A DNA stretch of 64,000 nt, from assembly GCF_004353985.1 (NCBI RefSeq), contig NZ_SMOA01000006.1:16583-80582 (forward strand). The letters are read 5' to 3'. Of this stretch, positions 53,259 to 61,100 are shown piece after piece (within the stretch, counting starts at the first letter, position 1; each line of letters starts with the position of its first letter). The position numbers and the translations under genes are program-made. The notes below the pieces were generated by a model. It saw only the letters and a list, made by a program, of their open reading frames with translations, was not told where the DNA came from and ran no database searches. This DNA is from Paracraurococcus ruber. Lineage in GTDB: Bacteria > Pseudomonadota > Alphaproteobacteria > Acetobacterales > Acetobacteraceae.

Positions 53259-54353
53259 TCACCAACGCTCCGGCAGGTCGAGCAATTCGCGCCGCCGCGC
53301 CGCCACTTCCGTCGCGGCATCCAGCACCGCGCGGTCCGGCGCCGCGGCGCATGGCGGATAGGTGGCGCGGGCGCCGTATTCGCGGCCGTAGCGCTCGGAC
53401 GGCCAGGCGATGCGGCCTTCGGCGTCGTAGAGCGGGTTGCGGCGCAGCAGCGTGCCCGGCGGCGGCAGGGCCAGCAGCCCGGCGACAGGGTGCGCCGGCG
53501 CCAGGCCCGGGCCGGCCACCGCCGCGAAGGCCTCGGCGCTGCGCAGCGCCGCCGGCGTGGCCGGGCGGGGCGCATCGCCATCGGCCAGCGCGCGGGTCAG
53601 GTCCGCATCGTCGTACAGCACGGCATCCGGCAGCAGCGCCGCCATCTCCGTCGCGGTCAGCGCACTGCCGGCGGAGAAATTCGGCCAGTCCCGGTTATGC
53701 ACATGGCTGATCGCCAGCAGCCCGCCCAGCCCGCGCAGCCGCGCCAGGATCTTCCGCTTCGGCTCCAGGAAGTAGAAGGCATCGTGGCAGGCCACCAGGT
53801 CGAAGGGGCCCAGGGCAGGCCAGTCCTGCGCCGCATCCAGGCAGAGCAGCGTCGCCTCCGGGCAGACCCAGTGCCGCGCCACCCACAGCTTGGCGAAGAC
53901 CACGTCGCTGCCGGTGACGGCGACGTCGCGCCGCGCCAGTTCCCGCAGATGGTGGCCGATGCCGCAGGCCAGCTCGAAGGCGCTGCGGGGCGCGGTCCAA
54001 TGCGCCTCCACCAGCGCGAGGCCCGCCAGGAAGGTCGGGTCCGACCAGCGATGCGCGAAATAGTCGGCGACCGGGCCCCAGGCCAGCAGCGCCATCGCCT
54101 CGCGCAGGCTCAGCCGCGCCTGCCCGCGCACCAGGGCGCGCAGCGCGTCCGGCGTGGCGGTCGGGCCGCGCCACCAGTCGTCCTGGTCGGCCAGCAGCAG
54201 CACCAGCGCGCCCTCGCGGTCGCCGGCATCGAGCCGGGCCAGGGCCTCGCCCGCCAGCGCATCCCGCCCGGCGCGCAGGAAGGGGATGCCGTCCGGCGCC
54301 GGCCAGCGGCGGCCGGCGGCGTCGCGCAGCGAATGCGGCGTGTCGGGAGTCAC
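53259..54353 (-). CDS. SAM-dependent methyltransferase domain protein
   Basis: 364 residues from the GTG at 54351-54353, which overlaps the HD-gene stop as GTGA. The central part is a class I methyltransferase: AFELACGIGHHLRELARRD near residue 125 is motif I (a degenerate ExACGxG), TGSDVVF follows as motif II, and FDLVACHDAFYFLEPKRKIL is motif IV. Flanking regions of about 110 residues on each side are unusual for a minimal methyltransferase; the C-terminal part has PLYDAEGRIAWPSERYGREYG. The acceptor is unknown, probably the product of this cluster. Confidence 0.87.
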   Translation of the reverse strand: MTPDTPHSLRDAAGRRWPAPDGIPFLRAGRDALAGEALARLDAGDREGALVLLLADQDDWWRGPTATPDALRALVRGQARLSLREAMALLAWGPVADYFAHRWSDPTFLAGLALVEAHWTAPRSAFELACGIGHHLRELARRDVAVTGSDVVFAKLWVARHWVCPEATLLCLDAAQDWPALGPFDLVACHDAFYFLEPKRKILARLRGLGGLLAISHVHNRDWPNFSAGSALTATEMAALLPDAVLYDDADLTRALADGDAPRPATPAALRSAEAFAAVAGPGLAPAHPVAGLLALPPPGTLLRRNPLYDAEGRIAWPSERYGREYGARATYPPCAAAPDRAVLDAATEVAARRRELLDLPERW

Positions 54354-55294
54354 GCCGCCACGCCCCCGCGCGCCTCCAATGGCGCGCGCGTCAAGCCCAT
54401 GCGGGCCAGCACCGCATCCTGGAAGGGCTTGGTGGGGCCGGCATGCACCAGCTCCATCTCCCGCAGCACATAGTCCATGCTGGTGCCGGCGGCGCGCAGG
54501 TGGTGCTCCACCTGTAGCACGCGGTCCAGCGTGTCGGCGGCGTGGAAGGCGCGGCCTTCCGGCGTCGCGGCATCCGGGATGATGCGCAGCGCCGTCTGCA
54601 CGCGGTCGCGCGGGATGGCCGGCAATTCCTCCAGCGCCAGGGCGGTGGCGCGGGCGAAGGCGGGAGCCAGCCAGTCGCCCAGCAGCACCTCCCCCGCGAA
54701 GCCGCTGTCGGCCAGCAGGGCGTTGTGCAGGTGGTGCGCCAGGCCGGCGAGGAAGACAGTCTCCGCCCGCGCCTCCCAGGCCGGGGCGAACAGCGCGCCG
54801 ATCACCGCGACCAGCGCGCAATGCTCGGCATGGCTCTCTGGCGGTTCCAGCACCAGGCGGCCGCGGCCGGGTGCGGTGGCGCCGGCCCGTGGCTGCGCCG
54901 CCAGCCGCGCGACGAAGCCGGGCGGCGCGCCGGATGCGGCCTCGCCGCCCTCGCCGGCCAGCCAGGCGCGGGTCGCCATGTCCAGGGGCTCGCAGGCCTC
55001 CTCCAGGGCGGCGCCGCGGATGCGCCCGACCTCCTGGGACGGAATGCCGGCCTGCTCCAGGGAGGCCGCATCCAGGTCGCCCAGGCGGGTGGCGATCAGC
55101 GCCTCCCGCACCGTCCGCCGCGCCACGGCCTCCACCGCCTCGCCGGCCGCGGCCTGCGCCCAGGCCTGGGCGAAGAGCCGGTCGGCGATGGAGCCCTGCC
55201 GCCCGGCCGAGCGCACCCGCTTCAGGTCGCCGAGCGCGCGGCAGAGCGGCAGCAGCGCCGCCGGCGCGCGCTGGCCGTCCGCGGCTGCGCTCAT
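54350..55294 (-). CDS. HD-domain-like hydrolase of unknown function
   Basis: 314 residues. The C-terminal half has the HD-type pattern: ESHAEHCAL (H155, H158), GLAHHLHN (H187, H188, H190) and HAADTLDR (H251, D254), consistent with a di-metal phosphohydrolase or an oxygenase of the MIOX/PhnZ type. The N-terminal half is helical with no recognised motif. Since MIOX-type HD proteins are di-iron inositol oxygenases, a role on an inositol-derived compound is possible but only inferred. It is coupled by ATGA to the inositol-phosphate synthase gene upstream (55291-55294) and by GTGA to the methyltransferase gene downstream. Confidence 0.82.
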   Translation of the reverse strand: MSAAADGQRAPAALLPLCRALGDLKRVRSAGRQGSIADRLFAQAWAQAAAGEAVEAVARRTVREALIATRLGDLDAASLEQAGIPSQEVGRIRGAALEEACEPLDMATRAWLAGEGGEAASGAPPGFVARLAAQPRAGATAPGRGRLVLEPPESHAEHCALVAVIGALFAPAWEARAETVFLAGLAHHLHNALLADSGFAGEVLLGDWLAPAFARATALALEELPAIPRDRVQTALRIIPDAATPEGRAFHAADTLDRVLQVEHHLRAAGTSMDYVLREMELVHAGPTKPFQDAVLARMGLTRAPLEARGGVAA

Positions 55295-56502
55295 TCCGCC
55301 GCGGCGGCCGGCGCCGGCACGCCCAGCCAGTCCTGCAGCATGCGTTCCTGGGTGTGGAAGGCATGCTCCGGCGCGCGGCCATTCGCGGTCATCGGCGCCT
55401 TGAAGAACAGCGACAGCTGCTCCTGCGGCCCGCCTTCCCCGCGCTGCTTCGCCAAGTCCAGCACCCGCGCGATCTCGAGCGCGAGCGGCGCCGCGAGGAT
55501 GCTGTCCTTGCAGAGGAAGTTGACCTTGATCTGCATCCGGTGGCCGAGGAAGCCGGAGACGTCGATGTTGTCCCAGGCTTCCTTGTCGTCGCCGCGCGGC
55601 CGGTAGTAGCGGATGTCGACGATATGGTCCTCGACCCGGTAGCCGAGGATGCTGTCCAGCACGCTGCCCTTGGTGCCGAGCTTGGACTTCAGGCTGTCCG
55701 GGTCCTCCAGCGCCTGGCCGTCGCGGTTGCCCAGGATGTTGGTGCTGAACCAGCCATCCACGTGCAGCGACCGGGCGCGCAGCGCCGGCGCCAGCACGGT
55801 CTTCATCAGGGTCTGGCCGGTCTTGCCGTCCTTCCCCGCCACCGGCACGCCGCGCTGCCGCGCCATCTCGGCCAGCGCCGGCGCGTCGGCGGCGACGGAA
55901 GGCGTGAAATTGCCATAGGCCACGCCCGCCTCGATCGCCGCCGCGGCATAGAGCATGGCCGGGCCGATCGAGAGGTCGTTCTCCGCCACCGCGCGGGCGA
56001 AGGCCTCGGGCGTGCGCAGCGCCGGGCTGTCGGCCGGCGTGCGCTCGGTGGAGGCGAGGTTGATCATGACGACGTCGTCGACGTCGTTCGCCGCCTTGAA
56101 GCGCATCAGGTCGTCGATGATGGCATCGATCGCGGCGCGGTGGCCCTTGGCCTCGCGCGCGTTGGCACCTTCGATCCGGCGGCAGAAGGCGCTGCTGGCG
56201 ACCGCCGGCCAGGGGCGGATGGCGGCCAGCGCCGGCGCCGTCTCGTCCAGCTGGTTGTCGTTCAGCACGCGGTGCTCGGCCGCGGCCTCGGCCAGGCTCT
56301 GGCCGTTCAGGTCCCAGCCGCCGAACACCAGATCCTCATAGGCGCACAGGCCGGGGACGGAGACGCCGGCCAGCGGCAGCCCATCCATCCGGTTGGTCCC
56401 GCGCCTCAGGATCTCCACGCCTGCCGCCGCGGTGGTCGCCACCGCACCGCCAAGGCCGACCACGGCCACGCCGACCCGGCGTCGCTTCGCAGCTGCTGGC
56501 AT
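55291..56502 (-). CDS. Inositol-3-phosphate synthase (Ino1-like)
   Basis: 403 residues. It converts glucose-6-phosphate to 1L-myo-inositol 3-phosphate with an enzyme-bound NAD. The NAD motif is VAVVGLGGAVATTAAAG near residue 13. The catalytic core has VMINLASTE, GVAYGNFTPS, VAGKDGKTGQTLMKTVLAP (catalytic Lys) and DGWFSTNILGNRDGQAL. The length suits bacterial Ino1. GGGAG lies 5-9 bases before the ATG. It heads a run of seven genes with overlaps of 4-10 bases or a 2-base gap, so it probably supplies the inositol unit for the cluster's product. Alphaproteobacteria often lack Ino1, so its presence here is informative. Confidence 0.92.
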   Translation of the reverse strand: MPAAAKRRRVGVAVVGLGGAVATTAAAGVEILRRGTNRMDGLPLAGVSVPGLCAYEDLVFGGWDLNGQSLAEAAAEHRVLNDNQLDETAPALAAIRPWPAVASSAFCRRIEGANAREAKGHRAAIDAIIDDLMRFKAANDVDDVVMINLASTERTPADSPALRTPEAFARAVAENDLSIGPAMLYAAAAIEAGVAYGNFTPSVAADAPALAEMARQRGVPVAGKDGKTGQTLMKTVLAPALRARSLHVDGWFSTNILGNRDGQALEDPDSLKSKLGTKGSVLDSILGYRVEDHIVDIRYYRPRGDDKEAWDNIDVSGFLGHRMQIKVNFLCKDSILAAPLALEIARVLDLAKQRGEGGPQEQLSLFFKAPMTANGRAPEHAFHTQERMLQDWLGVPAPAAAAE

Positions 56503-56540
56503 CTCACTCCCACCGTCACTGTCTGAAGCAGGCAGGTCAT

Positions 56541-56559
56541 GGCGGATGGGGAATCCGCC
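56541..56559. repeat. Hairpin between the MFS gene and the inositol-phosphate synthase gene
   Basis: GGCGGAT (56541-56547) and ATCCGCC (56553-56559) form a 7-bp stem around a 5-base loop, 38 bases before the ino1-like ATG on the minus strand. The 125-base gap probably also holds a promoter for the cluster. The hairpin could terminate the MFS transcript or lie in the leader. Confidence 0.4.
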
Positions 56560-56627
56560 AGGGGCGATCCGCATCACGTGTTCCGGAGAGCTTACGGCGA
56601 ACAAGCCCGGTTGCCGAAAGGAAATGC

Positions 56628-57962
56628 TCAATCTGCCATGGCTGCCGAACGGTTTCCGGCCGATTCGGAACGTGATCCGGCACCGCGGAACAGCCTTTCC
56701 GGCTTCGCGGCGACCGTGGCGCAGGCGGCGAAGACCGCGGCGGCGGCCAGCGCCGCCTGCCATGGCGGCAGCACCGCGCCGATTGGGCCGGATGCCGCGG
56801 CGCCGAGCGAGCTGCCGAGATTGAGCGAAGCCATGAACAGCGCGAAGCGGGATGCGGCGGCGACGCCGCGGCTGCTGCGCATCACCGCCGGCGCCAGCGC
56901 GACGAAGGCCAGGGCCGGCATCATGCCGGTGAGGCCGAGCGCCAGCGCCGAGGGCCAGCCGGATGGCGGCCCCTGCAGCAGCAGCGCGCTGCCGGCATAG
57001 GCGACCGCGCAGAGCCCGAGCAGCAGGGCGAGCGCCCGGTAGGGGCCGATGCGGTCGGACCACCAGCCGATCGCCAGCGCCCCGGCGGTGCCGCCCAGCA
57101 CCGCCAGGGCGCCCTGCAGGCGGGACAGCGCCGCCGGATCCCAGCCGCCCTCTTGGATCATCGCCACGGCCAGCCGCACCCCGAAGGCCGAGGTGGCGAA
57201 TTCCTCGGCGACGCAGAGGCCGATCAGCGCCAGCGCCTCCCGCCGCCGCATCGCGGCGAAGAGCCGCCAGAGCAGGCGGCGCAGCGGCACGCGGGCCTCC
57301 CCCGGGTCCGCCGGGCGGTGTCGGAGCGACAGGATGTCGTCCCCCGGTGCCTCCCGCACCAGCAGCACCGGCAGGGTGGCCAGGGCGCCCAGCGCCAGCA
57401 GCAGCAGGGCGGCGGCGGGCAGGCCCAGCGCCGGGATGGCCCAGGCGAAGGCCGCCGCCCCCAGCGCCATGCCGCCGACGAAGCCCATGCGGGTCAGGGC
57501 GGTGGCGCGGCCCAGTTCGCCGGGCGGCGTGCGGTCGATGATCATGGCATCCATGGCCGTGTCGGCCAGGGCGGCGCAGGCGGAATGCAGCATCAGGATG
57601 CCGCCGAGCCAGGGCAGCGCGGCCAGGCCATCCCCGGCGAGCGGCAGCAGCGCCAGGCAGGCCAGCGCCCCGGCCAAGGCGAGGATCAGCCAGGCGCGCC
57701 GCCGGCCCATGGCGAACTGCCCGTTGCCGTCCACCACCGGCCCCCAGAGCGGCTGCAGCGCCCAGGGCAGGCCGATCATCGCGCTCATCCCGCCGATGAC
57801 GGCCGCCGGCGCGCCCAGGGCGGCGGCATGGTTGGGCAGGGCGGTCAGGCCGAAGCCCGCCGCCAGCCCCTGATAGGCATAGGTCGCAATGATGACGCGA
57901 TGCCGCCAGCCGGCCATGGTGAAGGCCCGCGCCGCGGCGCGGGCCAGATCCTCAGCCGCCAT
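56628..57962 (-). CDS. MFS transporter (AmpG/PAT-like group)
   Basis: A 444-residue inner-membrane carrier with about 12 helices. The N-terminal TYAYQGLAAGFGLTALPNHAAALGAPAAVIGG, the loop motif GPVVDGNGQFAMGRRRAWLI and AALADTAMDAMIID resemble AmpG-type permeases. The second half has GGTAGALAIGWWSDRIGPYRAL, a loop-8/9 motif. The C-terminal tail is short and Ser-rich. It sits upstream of the inositol-phosphate synthase gene on the same strand, 125 bases away, and could export or import the cluster's product or precursor. The substrate is not readable. Confidence 0.88.
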   Translation of the reverse strand: MAAEDLARAAARAFTMAGWRHRVIIATYAYQGLAAGFGLTALPNHAAALGAPAAVIGGMSAMIGLPWALQPLWGPVVDGNGQFAMGRRRAWLILALAGALACLALLPLAGDGLAALPWLGGILMLHSACAALADTAMDAMIIDRTPPGELGRATALTRMGFVGGMALGAAAFAWAIPALGLPAAALLLLALGALATLPVLLVREAPGDDILSLRHRPADPGEARVPLRRLLWRLFAAMRRREALALIGLCVAEEFATSAFGVRLAVAMIQEGGWDPAALSRLQGALAVLGGTAGALAIGWWSDRIGPYRALALLLGLCAVAYAGSALLLQGPPSGWPSALALGLTGMMPALAFVALAPAVMRSSRGVAAASRFALFMASLNLGSSLGAAASGPIGAVLPPWQAALAAAAVFAACATVAAKPERLFRGAGSRSESAGNRSAAMAD

Positions 57963-58121
57963 CGGCCATCCCCCGGTCGAGAGGGCTGCAACGCCGCGGC
58001 CCGGGGCGCCGGCTGCAATTCGCGCCGCGATCGTTGCCCAGCCTCATAGTTAGGGTTGCGACAGGATCGTGCCCGGCTAGTGTATCGTCCCTGGCCTATG
58101 GCCCCGGTGGCGTGTGGCGGT

Positions 58122-61100
58122 ATGGTAGTCGAGACTGATCAAGGCCCGTCGCGCATCGCCGCCATCTCCCCCGGACGGCCTGTGTCCTCATCCCGGCCGT
58201 GGCGGGCGACCCTGCGCACGCGCGTCACCGGCCTCGTCCTCGTCATCGCGCTGCCCCTGCTGGCGCTGGCCGCCGGCGCGGTCTGGCAGCAGCATCGGGC
58301 GGAGCGGGCCCGGGCGGAGGAGGCGCTGGTCGGCCGCGCGCATGCCCTCGCCCTTCTGCTGGACCGCGAATTCGCGGCCGCCGAGCAGGCCCTGCTCGCC
58401 CTGTCGGGCTCGGCCGCGCTGGCGCGCGGCGACCTGCCGGGCTTCTGGGCGGAGATGGGGGCGGCCGCGGCGGCGATCGGGGCGCGGGCGATCAACCTCG
58501 TCGGCCCGGGCGGCGGGGTCGGCCTCAGCACCGCCTGGCCGCCCGAGGATGCCCGCGCGCCGGCCGCGGCCGGCCCGGCGCGGGACGCGGTGGCGACCGG
58601 CCGCACCGTGATCGGCGACCTGTTCCTCAGCCCGAGCGCGGGGGCGGCGGCGGTGGGGGTGGCGGTGCCGCTCGTCCTGCCCGGGCCGGCGGGGCCGTCG
58701 CGCCATGCCCTCGGCCTCGTCCTGTCGCGGGACCGGCTGCTGGCCGCGCTGGGCGACCAGCGCCTGCCCGCCGAAGCCCGGGCGCTGGTGCTGGACCGCG
58801 CCCGCCGCATCGTTGCGACGCGGCCGGACGATGCGGCGCTGGTCGGCGGCGCGCCCTCCGCCGCCCTGGCCGCGGCGCTGGCGGCCGGGACCGGCCTGGT
58901 CCGCGTCCCGCTGGCGCCGGGGGAACCGGCGATGGTCGTCGCGCATGCCCTGGCGCCGGCCAGCGGCTACCAGGTGGCGATCGGCCTGCCGCCGGCGGTG
59001 TTCAACGCCCCGCTGCATGCTGCGCTGCGGACCACGGCCCTGGTCGGGCTCGGCCTGCTGGCCGCCAGCCTCGGCTTCGGCGCCATGGCCGCCGGCAGCC
59101 TGGCGCGGGCGCTGCGGCGGCTGGGCGAGCCGGGCCCCGCCCCGGCGCCGCCGGCGCTGCGCGAATTGGGGGAACTGGCCGACAGCCTGGCGCGCCAGGC
59201 GGCCGAGCGGGAGCGGGCGGTGGCCGAGTTGCGGGCTCTGTTCGACGGCAGCCCGGTCGGCCTCATACGGGGCGACGCCGGCGGCCGGGTGGTCGATGCC
59301 AACGACGCCTTCCTCCGCATCGTCGGCATGACCCGCGCCGACCTGGCGGCCGGGCGCGTCCGCTGGGACGACCTGACGCCGCCGGAATGGATCGGCCGGG
59401 ACGAGGCGGCGATCGCCGAGGCGGTGCGCGGCGGCGCCTGCGCCCCCTACCAGAAGGAATATCTCCGCCCCGACGGCAGCCGGGTGCCGGTGCTGCTCTT
59501 CTTCGCCCTGCTCGACCGCGCCCAGGGCGCGATCGCCGCCTTCGTCATCGATCTCTCGGACTGGGCGGCGACCGAGGCAGCGCTGGCCCGGCTGCACGAG
59601 CAGATGCGGCTGGCGATAGGCGCCGCGGGAATGTTCTTCTGGGACTGGAACCTGCTGACCGACACGGTCGAGTGGTCGGACGGGCTGGAGGCGGCCTGCG
59701 GCCTGCCGCCGGGCGGCTTCGGCGGCTCGATCGCCGCCTTCCGCGCCCTGGTGCACCCCGAGGACCTGCCGCGGGTGGAAGCGGCGCTGGGCCGCGCCGT
59801 GGCCGGGCTTGCCCCCTACGACATCGAATTCCGCATGCGGCGCGCCGATGGCGGGCTCCGCTGGGTGGCGGCGCGCGGCACGGTCCTGCGCGACGGCACC
59901 GGCCGGCCCATGCGCATGATCGGCATCGATTTCGACGTCACCGACCGCCGGGCGGCGGCGGCGGCGCTGGAAGACAGCGAGGCATCGCTCCGCCGCGTCG
60001 TCGCGGCAAGCGGGCTGGCGACCTACGACGTGACCACCGGCCCGGCGGGGACGCAGGCGCGGGTGTCCGGCGCCTTCCGTCGCCTGTGGGGCCTGGCGGA
60101 GGATGCGGCGGTGGATTTTGCCGCGGTGCTGGCGCGCGTCCACCCGCAGGACCGGCCCGGGTTCGAGGCCGACCATGCCCGGCTGGCGCGGCAGGGCGGG
60201 CGGTTCGAGGCCGAGTTCCGCGTGCTGCTGCCGGAGGGCGGCCTGCGCTGGCTGCGGTCGAGCGGCGAGGGCTGGCCCGCCGCGGGCGACCTGCCGTCCC
60301 GCCTCGCCGGCGTCGTCATGGACATCACCGCCCTGAAGGCGGCGGAGGCGGCGGCGGCGTCCGGCCAGGCGCGGCTGGCCGCGCTGATCGAGGCGCTGCC
60401 GGTCGCCGTCGCGGTCGTCGAGGGGCCGGAGGGCCGGTTCGTGCTGGAGAACGCGGCCAATCGCGGCAGCTTTTCCCCGGCCGGGCGCACCCTGGCGGAG
60501 GATGCGGCGCGGGCGCCGCGCCTCGATGCGGAAGGCCGGCCGATCCCGCTGGAGGACCTGCCGCTCGCCCGGGCGCTCTGGCGGGGGGAGGTGGTGCGGG
60601 GCCTGCCGCTGCGCCGGATCACCGGCCCGGACGGGCCGCTGCGCGACCTTTCGGTCAGCGCCGCGCCGGTGCGGGATGCCGCGGGACGGGTGACCGGGGC
60701 GGTGGCGGCCTTCCTCGACCTGACCGAGGAGCGGGCCGCGGCGCGCGCCGAGGCGGAGGGGGCCGCGACCCTGCGCGCGCTGTACGAGAGCGCGGCGCAG
60801 ATGATGGGCACGGTGGAGCTGCGGCCCGACGGGGACGTCCTCCACCTCTACGACAACCCGGCGACCTGCCGCTTCTTCGCCGTGCCGGAGGGCAGCACGG
60901 CGGGCTGCGGCGCCCGGGCGCTGGGGGCGCCCGAGACGGTCGTGGCCGCCTGGCGCGCGCATTGCGAGGCGGCCGCGGCGCAGGACGCGCCGGTGGCCTT
61001 CGAGCAGGCCTATCCGGCGCCGGCGGCCGCCGCGCCGCCCCGCCTGCTCGCCATCACGGTCGCGCCGATCGGGACCGGGCCGGAGGGATGGCCGCGCTTC

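Noticed and set aside
46919..57962. Considered calling the cluster mycothiol biosynthesis
   Set aside because: No MshC-like cysteine ligase or MshD-like acetyltransferase is present, and YcaO, MBL, HD, methyltransferase and Gfo/Idh genes are not part of that pathway.
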